A stretch of 48,862 nucleotides of DNA from a virus, in IMG/VR virus record IMGVR_UViG_3300021492_000030, positions 1-48,862 of that record; one strand, 5' to 3'. The notes beneath the pieces were generated by a model. The model saw nothing but the letters and a program-made list of their open reading frames with translations, did not search any database and was not told the DNA's origin. Shown piece by piece: positions 1 through 6,902 of the stretch. The position numbers were made by a program, and so were the translations under genes. Position 1 is the stretch's first letter. Each line of letters starts with the position of its first letter.

Positions 1-1
1 A

Positions 2-121
2 GCAGAGAAGCTTGAAGATTTGAAGAGCGAGAAGTGGATTGATGCTACATATGGAAGAGCGGTGAAAGAACATGAAGATTACTTCGGTAAAGCTTTTGAA
101 GGTAGCGAGGGGGGACAATGA
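2..121 (+). CDS. 3' end of Rad52-like single-strand annealing protein
   Basis: This is the last 39 codons of the gene that begins at 48108 at the far end of the window. The last two bases of the window plus base 1 form a Thr codon, and the frame then stays open from base 2 to the TGA at 119-121. The segment is charged and helical (Glu/Lys rich), as expected for the tail of an annealing protein. The stop overlaps the start of the exonuclease gene as ATGA, so the two are translationally coupled. See the entry at 48108 for the main annotation. Confidence 0.75.
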   Translation, partial: AEKLEDLKSEKWIDATYGRAVKEHEDYFGKAFEGSEGGQ

Positions 122-1113
122 ACATCGAAAAGATTGAGTCCACGTTAAATGAAAAACTGCAAAAACACATCCTCTCTGAAATCACAGACTCAGTTAGTAG
201 AGACACAAACAGAGCCTCTGACCTCGGTGTCGAGTGTGACACTTATCATGCACTGTGCAGGCTCAAAGGTGAGCTCAGACCGAGGCTGACACCTGACAAG
301 AAGCAACTCTTCAGAACAGGTACAATCGTTGAGATTCCGAACCTGACGTTCTTGAACCAAGCCGGGCTGCCGATTCAGCCAGCTGCTCAGCAGTACAGAT
401 GGCATAAATACAAAATCTCTGGCAGAACTGATGGTATCGCACTGCTCAACATAGATGGTAAAAAAGTAGAAGTCCCGGCAGAGCATAAAGCATGCTCGCC
501 GCAGGTGTTCAGGTCAATTGTTCAACACAAGAATCAGAATATACCATTGACCAAATCAAAATATCACTGGGTCAGAAAGTATCCAGCTCAGTTGATGATA
601 TACATGCTGCAGAAAGGCGTTGAATACGGGCTCTGGATTTTCTTTGACAAAGTGAGCGGCAGATTTCTGTTCTGGGTCATGTCTCTAGACTATGATTATG
701 CAGAAGAGTTGCTGAAGAGAGCAGAAAGAGCGAATGAGAATGCAGAGAAAGGCATAATCCCTGAGCCAAAATATAAAGACATCTGCACATCATGCGACTT
801 TGCCTTGACTTATTGTTTCCCGGACAAAGACTTCGGTGAGGGTTTCGATATTATTTCTGATGAAGAGCTGGTCGAGAAGCTGCAGAGAAGAGAAGAGCTG
901 AAAGCTGCTGCTGAAGAGTATCAGGCACTTGACAAAGAAATCAAAAAGATGTTCAGAGGCAAGAATGCTGTTGTTGGTGACTTTCTGATTGAAAGCAAGA
1001 GATATGAAACTACGTACTATGACATTCCAAATGATATGAAGCAGAAGTTTGCTCAGAAACGGGAGGCTTTCCGAGTGGACATCAAAAAACTTGGAACTGG
1101 AGGTGACTTATGA
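118..1113 (+). CDS. PD-(D/E)XK exonuclease with probable iron-sulfur cluster (Cas4/AddB-like)
   Basis: The 331-residue protein shows the RecB-type nuclease motifs: Asp105 in GRTDG, Glu122 and Lys124 in the ExK motif, and Gln158 in YPAQL. Cys223, Cys226 and Cys233 near the C-terminus, with Cys40 or Cys47 near the N-terminus, match the four-cysteine arrangement that holds a 4Fe-4S cluster in Cas4 and AddB nucleases. It should resect double-stranded DNA ends. It overlaps the annealing-protein gene by four bases, and such exonuclease plus annealing protein pairs are the standard phage recombination module. The start ATG follows a GGGGGG ribosome-binding run. Family assignment is firm; the cluster is inferred. 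Confidence 0.85.
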   Translation: MNIEKIESTLNEKLQKHILSEITDSVSRDTNRASDLGVECDTYHALCRLKGELRPRLTPDKKQLFRTGTIVEIPNLTFLNQAGLPIQPAAQQYRWHKYKISGRTDGIALLNIDGKKVEVPAEHKACSPQVFRSIVQHKNQNIPLTKSKYHWVRKYPAQLMIYMLQKGVEYGLWIFFDKVSGRFLFWVMSLDYDYAEELLKRAERANENAEKGIIPEPKYKDICTSCDFALTYCFPDKDFGEGFDIISDEELVEKLQRREELKAAAEEYQALDKEIKKMFRGKNAVVGDFLIESKRYETTYYDIPNDMKQKFAQKREAFRVDIKKLGTGGDL

Positions 1114-1577
1114 ACTATTTAGAAGCAAAGAAAAAAGCAAAAGAAAAATATGAGATGCACCTGAAGCAGATTGAGCTCTGTAAAGAGGTCTCAGACAAGA
1201 TTGCTGCTGCTCTGCCAGAGGGCTGGAATATAGACATTGGTGATGTGATTTTTAATCTTTCAATCTGGAAAGGAAGCATAAACGATGGAGAAGAGGCCGA
1301 CGCAGGTGAATTCAAATATGTTTGTTCAATCGTTCAAAAGGCTTATCCAGAGCTCAATCTACATAGGTTTGCTCATGTCAGTGATGATGGTAAAATAATT
1401 TTCCTCAAAGCTTACGATTACCTAAGAGACTCGGAAAAATCAATACTTCTTGAGATTGAAATTATTGCTTACAATCCAAAGCTAATGCCGAACTGCAAGA
1501 TTGAATGGAAAGAAGAGGTAGTAAAAAGAGCTGTTGTCAGTGATGAATGCTTGGGAATAGGAGGAGGAAATGAGTGA
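1110..1577 (+). CDS. hypothetical protein in recombination operon
   Basis: The 155-residue protein is not recognised. It begins with a charged helix rich in Lys and Glu (residues 1-30), then has an alternating hydrophobic pattern suggesting a mixed alpha/beta fold. Its ATG overlaps the stop of the exonuclease gene (ATGA) and its end overlaps the next small gene by eight bases, so it belongs to the same operon. A role in recombination is suggested only by position. Confidence 0.7.
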   Translation: MNYLEAKKKAKEKYEMHLKQIELCKEVSDKIAAALPEGWNIDIGDVIFNLSIWKGSINDGEEADAGEFKYVCSIVQKAYPELNLHRFAHVSDDGKIIFLKAYDYLRDSEKSILLEIEIIAYNPKLMPNCKIEWKEEVVKRAVVSDECLGIGGGNE

Positions 1578-1755
1578 TACTAAATTCTGCCCATTTACTG
1601 ACAATACATGTCTTCAGGGGATATGTGCGTTGTGGGATTCCAGATATGAATGTTGCTCAATTAAGCTAGTAGCAAAGAAACTAGAAGACATCTCGAAGTA
1701 TATGAAGTTTCTATCGAACTTAGAGAACATTGCCATCAACATGAGGGAGAAATGA
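1570..1755 (+). CDS. small cysteine-rich protein
   Basis: This 61-residue protein carries five cysteines in its first half (residues 7, 14, 19, 28 and 29), including CPF and CALW motifs, followed by an amphipathic helix. The cysteine spacing suggests a metal site, but no family is recognised. It has a good ribosome-binding site (GGAGGAAATG) inside the end of the preceding gene and is the last gene before the terminator at 1762. Confidence 0.6.
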   Translation: MSDTKFCPFTDNTCLQGICALWDSRYECCSIKLVAKKLEDISKYMKFLSNLENIAINMREK

Positions 1756-1761
1756 GCCAAG

Positions 1762-1835
1762 AGGCCGCCAGTCAAAAAATCCTCCCTTTTCCCTCCTCCT
1801 TTAGTTTCTCTCATCCTGGCTGGCGGCCTTTTTTT
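1762..1835 (+). terminator. intrinsic terminator of the recombination operon
   Basis: A perfect 10-base-pair GC-rich stem (AGGCCGCCAG at 1762-1771 and CTGGCGGCCT at 1820-1829) is followed directly by seven T residues. The loop is unusually long, about 48 bases and pyrimidine-rich. It closes the operon that starts near 46.1 kb. Confidence 0.85.
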
Positions 1836-1856
1836 GAAAGCATGGAAAAAAATTTC

Positions 1857-1885
1857 TTGACAAAGCTTAGCCTGTTTTTTATACT
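1857..1885 (+). promoter_or_regulatory. sigma70 promoter upstream of structured RNA and replication genes
   Basis: TTGACA (1857-1862), a 17-base spacer and TATACT (1880-1885) make a near-consensus promoter directly after the terminator. Transcription should start near 1892. The -35 context CTTGACAAAGC recurs at 13211 and 22960. Confidence 0.85.
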
Positions 1886-1891
1886 TAAGAC

Positions 1892-2013
1892 ATGATAAGC
1901 CTGGTGATGGACAATGAACATTGAAAACAAAGCCCCAGACACAGCCTATCTCTATTCAGAGATATCCATTTTTCCATCACCAGGTAAGGTTGTGCTGGGG
2001 CTTTCTCTTTTAT
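1892..2013 (+). ncRNA. highly structured leader or small RNA, possible pseudoknot
   Basis: Three strong helices can be read. Helix A pairs 1900-1911 with 1973-1984 (12 perfect pairs). Helix B pairs 1929-1946 with 1988-2004 (17 pairs with one bulged A and one G-U). Helix C is a 7-pair hairpin (1947-1953 with 1958-1964) stacked on the end of B. A and B cross, so they form either a pseudoknot or mutually exclusive states. A U-rich tract (2005-2013) follows B, so B is terminator-like. The unit starts at a consensus promoter and ends about 120 bases later, just before the gene at 2025. It may be an attenuator or riboswitch-like leader or a free small RNA; no known family is recognised. Confidence 0.6.
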
Positions 2014-2024
2014 TGGGGGGATAG
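1914..2024 (+). CDS. possible 36-residue leader peptide
   Basis: An open frame starts at an ATG in the context GGACAATGAACAT, nearly identical to the start region of the gene at 118, and ends at a TAG that directly abuts the ATG at 2025. It spans the crossing helices of the structured RNA, so translation would compete with folding. The upstream ribosome-binding site is weak (GGTGATGGA). The peptide (rich in Ser, Leu and Gly near the end) resembles nothing recognised and may be chance. Confidence 0.25.
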   Translation: MNIENKAPDTAYLYSEISIFPSPGKVVLGLSLLLGG

Positions 2025-2576
2025 ATGAACATTGTAGATAAGGTTAGAGAATATTTAGAAGAAAGGAGTCAAGAACTAGCTACAAAATTCTATTCTTATA
2101 TCATTTCTGAATTCGATGAAAATCCAGACCGAGTAATTGAAAGCCCTGTCGAACAATTATTTTATATTGAGTGGAGATTTAGAGAGTTTAGAGGTGATAT
2201 AGATTTATATCTTATGCCTCAATTTCAGGATAAATCAACAGGGAAATATAGATTAGATTTTGCTATTGATTTTATCCAAGAAATGATTTCTAGGTATGGA
2301 GAGATTGCTGTGGGTATGGAAAATCCAAAATTAGGGATTGAAATTGACAGCCATGTTTGGCATGAGAGAACAAAGGAACAGGTTGAATATCATAAAAAAA
2401 GAGAAAGATTCTTAATCTCTAAAGGGTGGAAACTATTAAGATTCACTGGTAGTGAAATTTATCGCAATCCTTCAAAGTGTGTGGACGAAACCTTAGAGGT
2501 AGCTTATCTGTTAAGAAAAGAATTCCATGAGCAAATCCAAAAAAAGTTAGGTAAAAATGAACTGGAAAAAGGGTAA
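2025..2576 (+). CDS. DUF559/Vsr-like endonuclease fold protein
   Basis: The 183-residue protein carries the DUF559-type restriction fold in its second half: Asp79 in YRLDF, the strand GIEIDSHVWH with Glu106, Asp108 and His113, then an Arg/Lys-rich helix and the strand WKLLRF. These are the metal and DNA contacts seen in Vsr-like and DUF559 enzymes. The first 70 residues are helical and include PVEQLFYIEW, common at the start of this family. It is first in the replication operon, behind the structured RNA, and has a GGGGGG ribosome-binding run. A DNA repair or nicking role is inferred; the substrate is unknown. Base composition is AT-richer than the structural genes. Confidence 0.75.
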   Translation: MNIVDKVREYLEERSQELATKFYSYIISEFDENPDRVIESPVEQLFYIEWRFREFRGDIDLYLMPQFQDKSTGKYRLDFAIDFIQEMISRYGEIAVGMENPKLGIEIDSHVWHERTKEQVEYHKKRERFLISKGWKLLRFTGSEIYRNPSKCVDETLEVAYLLRKEFHEQIQKKLGKNELEKG

Positions 2577-2588
2577 TAGGAGAAAGAC

Positions 2589-3335
2589 ATGAGGAAAAGA
2601 GTATCAGACAATGTATGGATTCCATTTTGGGTAGATAAATGGATTTTTGGTTCAATGAGAATTGAATTTAGCCTCGAAGAAAGAGCTATTTGGATTGATT
2701 TACTTGCTCTTGCTTCTAAAGACGATGGCTATATTAGAGCAAATGAAGAAACACCATATCCAATACAACAGCTTGCTGGGATGCTTTTAATCCCCAATAG
2801 TATCTTAAAATCGGCAATAGAAAAATTCATAAAAAAAAGAAAATTAACTCGCCTTAAAAATGGCACTCTCTATATCACAAACTGGGAAAAATATCAACTT
2901 AGTGAAAGGCAAAAAAGACGTTATGAGTCCAAGAAAGCGGACACTATGGCCGAAAAAGCGGACACTATGGCCGAAAAAGCGGACACTAAATCAAATCAAA
3001 TCAAATCAAATCAAATCAAAACAAAACATTTAGAAAAATATTCTGAAATTATTTTCAATTTTGAAAAACAACAATGGGAAAATATTACAAATAAAGATAG
3101 AGAAAGATGGGAAAAAACATATCCAGCTTGTGATATAGAATTTGAATTGAATAAAATGGCAGACTGGCTAATAAGTAATCCAAATAAGAAGAAAAAAAAA
3201 TATAGAGCCTTTATATCCAGATGGCTTTCTAGAGTTCAAGAGTCAGGTGGCACTAAAGGGATTAAACCAGCACAAAAAGAAATGGATGAACTTTTGGCTA
3301 AGCTGGAATCAAAAAATGAGGGGAAGAATGATTAA
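2589..3335 (+). CDS. phage replication organizer with N-terminal winged helix
   Basis: The 248-residue protein begins like the phage replisome organizer N-terminal domain: a Trp-rich segment, then IWIDLLALASKDDGYI and a leucine-rich helix followed by a GTLYITNWEKYQ strand. Residues 114-141 are a low-complexity linker (ADTMAEK and NQIKS repeats) encoded by tandem DNA repeats. The C-terminal half is charged and helical and could contact the helicase encoded just downstream. Embedding of repeats in the initiator gene recalls the lambda O arrangement. The protein is inferred to bind those repeats and load DnaB. It could also be a generic winged-helix replication protein. Confidence 0.7.
   Translation: MRKRVSDNVWIPFWVDKWIFGSMRIEFSLEERAIWIDLLALASKDDGYIRANEETPYPIQQLAGMLLIPNSILKSAIEKFIKKRKLTRLKNGTLYITNWEKYQLSERQKRRYESKKADTMAEKADTMAEKADTKSNQIKSNQIKTKHLEKYSEIIFNFEKQQWENITNKDRERWEKTYPACDIEFELNKMADWLISNPNKKKKKYRAFISRWLSRVQESGGTKGIKPAQKEMDELLAKLESKNEGKND
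2937..3028 (+). repeat. iteron-like tandem repeats plus AT-rich pentamers (candidate origin)
   Basis: Two full copies and one 10-base partial copy of a 21-base repeat (GCGGACACTATGGCCGAAAAA split as 2937-2957, 2958-2978 and 2979-2988) are followed at once by six AATCA pentamers (2989-3018) and two AAACA units (3019-3028). GC-rich iterons next to an AT-rich, strand-biased tract inside an initiator gene match the general design of lambda-type origins. The unit lengths keep the reading frame. Confidence 0.55.
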
Positions 3336-3501
3336 ATCCTGTAAAAACTGCATATACAGCTATGTAGAAAGATGGATTATCGGAGATGTTTATAAATGTC
3401 ACTTAGGATTGAACAGGCTAAGTAAATACAATCCTAATGATTCTGTAGAAGACGTCGGAAGAATCTGCAAGTTATGGAAAGGCAAAAATGGTAGAAACTG
3501 A
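3328..3501 (+). CDS. small zinc-binding-type protein, SCKxC family
   Basis: This 57-residue protein starts at an ATG inside the end of the organizer gene, behind GAGGGGAAG. It has CKNC near the N-terminus and further single cysteines in YKCHLG and RICKLW, suggesting one metal site. Its start (SCKNCIYSYVER) is closely similar to residues 64-75 of the protein encoded at 7129, so the two are paralogous modules. Function is unknown. Confidence 0.6.
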   Translation: MIKSCKNCIYSYVERWIIGDVYKCHLGLNRLSKYNPNDSVEDVGRICKLWKGKNGRN

Positions 3502-4735
3502 GAAAGCAATTCTAGCGGCTGTCATTGAGTGGCCAGACAATGTTATTCTGCTCATTGAAAACTGTGACGATGAATTCTTTCAGAGTCCTGAAAACCGAGA
3601 GCTGTATAGAATCGTAAAAGGCTTGTATGAAGGCCGCTCGATAATAGACTGGGCAACGGTGTTTGACTTGAGTAGAGGCCGTGTGAGGGAGAGCTATTTG
3701 GCCTCGCTACTTGATACCCTGAAAGGTCTTTATCCCTCAGGCGTATCCTCATACATAAAAGAGAAGGTTAGGCTTATAAAAAAAGTCAGGACAAAGAAAA
3801 AACTTCTGGCTGAAATCGAAAAGCAGGCAAAGCTTACGGATGTAGATTTCGAGAAGATACGTCAAATCATTGATGAGGCTAAAATTGTGGAAACGCTGGA
3901 AGAAGAAAAAAAATTTGAGGCTGCTTACAAAGAATATATTGAATGGAAAAGCAGGGAAAAGACAAACATAACGCTGGGCTTTCCATCATTTGACAGGCTT
4001 ATAGGCTCATTGAATTATGGTGAGATTGTGTCTATCTTTGGTAGAACCTATACAGCAAAGACGTTTCTAATGCTAAATATAATGGAACATCTTGTCGGCA
4101 ACCTGATGGATGATGAGAAAATCGGATTCTTTTCCCTGGAGATGGCAAAGCCTGCGATTTTCGAGCGGATAGCGCAGATATTTTTCGGGAAAAGCCGATG
4201 GGAAATTCAGGATGAGCTGAAGGAAGAGAAAATTAACTTCCAGGAGCTGTTGAAACGATATGAAAATGTAAATCTCTACGGAAAAGTATATTCTGTGTCT
4301 GAGATAGAGCAGCTTACAAAAAGAGATAACCTCAGGATTGTATTCATTGACTTTCTTCAGCTTTTGAAAGAGGAAAGAGCGGGCAGCCAGTATGAAAAGA
4401 CTACAAAGAAAATTCGTGAGATAAAAGAACTTGCTAAGAATCAATCAGTTGTTATTTTTCTGGCCGTCCAGATTTCAAGAAAGGGTGAAGGCGGATGGGA
4501 GGCAGTCTCAATGGAGATGGCACGTGAGAGTGGACAGATCGAGGAGCTTTCGGATTTTATAATCGGCGTATGGAATCCGAGTTTGAAAGAAGGTGCATCC
4601 TCAAAGTGGAAGGGAAAGATATGTATGAAGCTATTGAAAAACAAAAGAGGGGGACCGTTTTCATTGATTGCAAAGTTTGATGAAAGGTCTGGAAGAATTA
4701 TTGAGCTTGTACATGAGCTTAATGAATATTTTTGA
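3488..4735 (+). CDS. dnaB: DnaB-like replicative helicase
   Basis: The 415-residue protein has the DnaB layout: an N-terminal helical domain (about 1-100), a linker, and a RecA-type ATPase from about 150. Visible motifs are Walker A GRTYTAKT (185-192), the SLEM strand with Glu217, Walker B IVFIDFLQLL with Asp288, the sensor Gln328 in VQISR, and the segment RESGQIEELSDFIIGV before an Arg-rich end. Walker A has Ala in place of the usual Gly before the Lys. The gene overlaps the small zinc protein by 14 bases and follows the organizer, so it is the replisome helicase. No primase gene was found, so priming may be done by the host. Confidence 0.88.
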   Translation: MVETEKAILAAVIEWPDNVILLIENCDDEFFQSPENRELYRIVKGLYEGRSIIDWATVFDLSRGRVRESYLASLLDTLKGLYPSGVSSYIKEKVRLIKKVRTKKKLLAEIEKQAKLTDVDFEKIRQIIDEAKIVETLEEEKKFEAAYKEYIEWKSREKTNITLGFPSFDRLIGSLNYGEIVSIFGRTYTAKTFLMLNIMEHLVGNLMDDEKIGFFSLEMAKPAIFERIAQIFFGKSRWEIQDELKEEKINFQELLKRYENVNLYGKVYSVSEIEQLTKRDNLRIVFIDFLQLLKEERAGSQYEKTTKKIREIKELAKNQSVVIFLAVQISRKGEGGWEAVSMEMARESGQIEELSDFIIGVWNPSLKEGASSKWKGKICMKLLKNKRGGPFSLIAKFDERSGRIIELVHELNEYF

Positions 4736-4760
4736 AAGAGAATGAATATTTTTAAAAGAG
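4721..4760 (+). repeat. 20-base tandem duplication at the end of the helicase gene
   Basis: The 20 bases at 4721-4740 are repeated at 4741-4760 with one difference (G to A). The first copy holds the last codons and stop of the helicase gene; the second copy lies outside it. This looks like a recent slippage or duplication event. Confidence 0.8.
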
Positions 4761-4772
4761 CAGGAGGTGCTA

Positions 4773-5129
4773 ATGAAACCTGAGAAAAAATTTAAGACAG
4801 AAGATTATCTTATGAATTATTTAATCGCCTCAAAGATGTTCGGAGCTGAGAAGCCAGAATTTGGCTCTTTTTGCACTGGTTTTTATGCAGGCCTGCTGGC
4901 TGCAATAAACATTCTAAGAGTGAAACTATCGCAGGAGGATACCTTCGTCAATGGCAAATCAATTGCTGCTGCGTTGTCGGTCATTATGGAAGATTTTAGG
5001 GACAAAATAACAGAAATAGAGGAAGTCAACAGGCTTGCTGATATGGCATTCGGAAAAAAAATGAGCAAGGCGGCAAGAGAAGCAATATATCAGTATGCAG
5101 TAGAAATTACTGAAGGGAAAAAGAACTGA
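4773..5129 (+). CDS. hypothetical protein downstream of helicase
   Basis: The 118-residue, mostly helical protein is not recognised. The ATG at 4773 is preferred because AGGAGG lies five bases upstream; an in-frame GTG at 4767 is part of that ribosome-binding site. Hydrophobic helices around residues 27-45 and 50-65 and a charged C-terminus suggest a small soluble helical bundle. Its place in the replication operon is the only clue to function. Confidence 0.65.
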   Translation: MKPEKKFKTEDYLMNYLIASKMFGAEKPEFGSFCTGFYAGLLAAINILRVKLSQEDTFVNGKSIAAALSVIMEDFRDKITEIEEVNRLADMAFGKKMSKAAREAIYQYAVEITEGKKN

Positions 5130-5170
5130 CTGGGATTATTTTTGAAGCCATATGAAAGGAGGTGATGCCT

Positions 5171-5817
5171 ATGACACCGAAAATAATCGGTGTTGACTAG
5201 ATGAGTGTAATTACAGTCCAAGCCTGGCAGGTGACTGTACAATATGCGCTCTATACGCACTGAAAAAAGTGCGTGGTGTAAAAGACTCAAAAAAATTGAC
5301 CCATAAACAACGGCTAAAGCTGTTCGAGAAACTGCATTATAACAGCGTTTATTCAATTATGCCAGCTACCGTAAATTCAATCAATAGTATTGGAATTTAT
5401 AAAGCCCGGAACTATGCCATAGCAACAGCCCTTGAGAACCTGTACTTGCAGCTATTAGGGATGAACATCAAGTCGGAGAAAGCAATCATTGACGGGCCGT
5501 TCTCAAGAGCGTGGGTAAACTATTTCAGAAGCAAGGTTGCCATATCGGTTGAGTGCATGGTCAATGCGGATGAAATTGTGTACGAAGTGAGTGCAGCGTC
5601 GATTGTTGCCAGAATCTATGCTGATGCTCTATTCGAAGGATTTGGAAGCTTCTATCCGGGCTATAATTTGGAGAAAAATCACGGCTCGCCCGACAGGGTC
5701 ATGTACGAAAAAATCAGAAAAGACGGCGCCTGTCCGTATATGAGAGTCAACTATGGTAAATCATGGTGGGAAAAAATAAGAAAGGGAAAGGAGCAAATCA
5801 ATGAAAGAACCAAGTAA
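5171..5817 (+). pseudogene. rnhB: RNase HII-like gene with early frameshift
   Basis: The ATG at 5171, behind AAAGGAGG, encodes MTPKIIGVD and then meets TAG at 5198. The rest of the protein continues in another frame: DE at 5200-5205, then SLAG, GVKDSKKL, an INSIGI helix region, the DEIVYEVSAASIVARIYAD motif and a GSP-rich end, all typical of RNase HII. Removing five bases (CTAGA at 5197-5201 region) would restore IGVDE with the catalytic Asp-Glu pair; a -1 shift would also join the parts with two extra residues. Even when repaired, the usual GRG loop reads NYS. The 3' part may be expressed alone from GTG 5269, but would then lack the catalytic pair. Either a decayed gene, an assembly error or a recoding site. 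Confidence 0.75.
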
Positions 5818-6010
5818 AAAGAAACTTTTAGAACGGCTGACCAGTTTGCAAAAGAGGAAAAACGAAGAATCCATAGTAACCGCCGAATGCCCGTATTGTA
5901 GAGTGATAATAAAATTTAAAAAACTCGGCTCAGCCCCAATAGGAAAAATTAAAATAAGATGTCCTAGATGCAAGATATTATTCAATTACTCAGAGACAAC
6001 ACCACAATGA
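5801..6010 (+). CDS. small zinc-ribbon protein
   Basis: This 69-residue protein has a Lys-rich helical N-terminus followed by two CxxC knuckles (CPYC and CPRC) separated by a basic strand, a classic zinc ribbon. It overlaps the end of the RNase HII region by 17 bases, with GGAAAGGAG upstream. Such ribbons often bind nucleic acid or RNA polymerase; the partner is unknown. Confidence 0.65.
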   Translation: MKEPSKKKLLERLTSLQKRKNEESIVTAECPYCRVIIKFKKLGSAPIGKIKIRCPRCKILFNYSETTPQ

Positions 6011-6195
6011 CGGCTATGAATCCAAAGTTTAAACGTGCTATCAGGCATCTGTTGCTCAGGATGCGCTTTCTACAAAACCTGCAATACCATCAGGTTGACT
6101 GGGATAAAGAAAACGTCAGAGAAGAAAGGGACAGCGAAATCAATGAGATTCAAGATGCAATTAATGTGTTAGATAAGGAAAAGGAGGCAAGATGA
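6007..6195 (+). CDS. small basic helical protein
   Basis: The 62-residue protein starts at an ATG overlapping the previous stop (ATGA). Its first half is strongly basic (RAIRHLLLRMRFLQ) and its second half acidic and helical. An in-frame ATG at 5968 lies inside the zinc-ribbon gene and is less likely. No family is recognised. Confidence 0.5.
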   Translation: MTAMNPKFKRAIRHLLLRMRFLQNLQYHQVDWDKENVREERDSEINEIQDAINVLDKEKEAR

Positions 6196-6893
6196 GTAGC
6201 AGACTGCCAGACTTTTTTATCATTGGAGCAAGCCGGTCAGGCACAAACTCATTGAGAGTCATGCTGAACTCAGTGCAGGAGGTACTACCAGCAAAAAAAA
6301 GAGAGATTCACTTTTTTGACAACGACAAGCAGTATTCAAAGGGCTTGAAGCATTATGAGTCATATTTCCCAGAGAGGGAAGCCCACCTGTCATTCGACAC
6401 GACTCCCGGTTATCTCTATTCGGAAAAAGCACCTATGCGAGTCAAGCGAGACATCCCGGAGCAGAGCCATCGCTTCATTGTGTTGCTAAGAAATCCGATA
6501 GACAGGGCATGGTCGAACTACTGGTACTGGAGAGACAAGATACCGAAGTCAGAGCTGTTCAATCCTGAATCAGAGCTTTTGAAAAGAGGTCGTTACATCG
6601 ACTATTTGAAACGATGGTTGAACGTCTTTGACCGGGAATGTTTTAATGTCATCAAGTCTGAAATATTTTTCAGACAACCGGTGGCCGTTGTTAACGTTGT
6701 CCTCCATTATTTTCTTTGGCTGCCGACTCGGATACTGAAGGCTTCTTACTATGACCCGAAAAAAAGCAAGCCGACGGTGAAATCATCTTACCCGAGGCCC
6801 GACAAGAAGACTCTTGATTTTCTCAAAGAATATTACCGAAAGCCTAATGAAGAGTTATATGACTATCTTGGAATAGATTTAGCTTTGGAATAG
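6192..6893 (+). CDS. sulfotransferase (PAPS-dependent family)
   Basis: The 233-residue protein shows both cofactor signatures of cytosolic-type sulfotransferases: the 5'-phosphosulfate loop GASRSGTNS (12-20) and the 3'-phosphate site RNPIDRAWSNY (100-110), with the REIHFF segment between them (about 37-42). It should transfer sulfate from PAPS to a hydroxyl or amine acceptor, probably a sugar. It is translationally coupled to the preceding small gene and sits among early accessory genes, far from the second sulfotransferase at 30645. The acceptor is unknown; PAPS must come from the host. Confidence 0.85.
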   Translation: MSSRLPDFFIIGASRSGTNSLRVMLNSVQEVLPAKKREIHFFDNDKQYSKGLKHYESYFPEREAHLSFDTTPGYLYSEKAPMRVKRDIPEQSHRFIVLLRNPIDRAWSNYWYWRDKIPKSELFNPESELLKRGRYIDYLKRWLNVFDRECFNVIKSEIFFRQPVAVVNVVLHYFLWLPTRILKASYYDPKKSKPTVKSSYPRPDKKTLDFLKEYYRKPNEELYDYLGIDLALE

Positions 6894-6902
6894 GAGGTTT
6901 AT

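Noticed and set aside
2937-3028. A CRISPR array
   Set aside because: The repeats are directly adjacent without spacers, keep the reading frame and change into pentamers, so they are iterons or coding repeats.
5269-5817. An intact RNase HII starting at GTG 5269
   Set aside because: This start would drop the catalytic Asp-Glu and has no ribosome-binding site, whereas AAAGGAGG precedes the ATG at 5171; the frameshifted reading explains the gene better.
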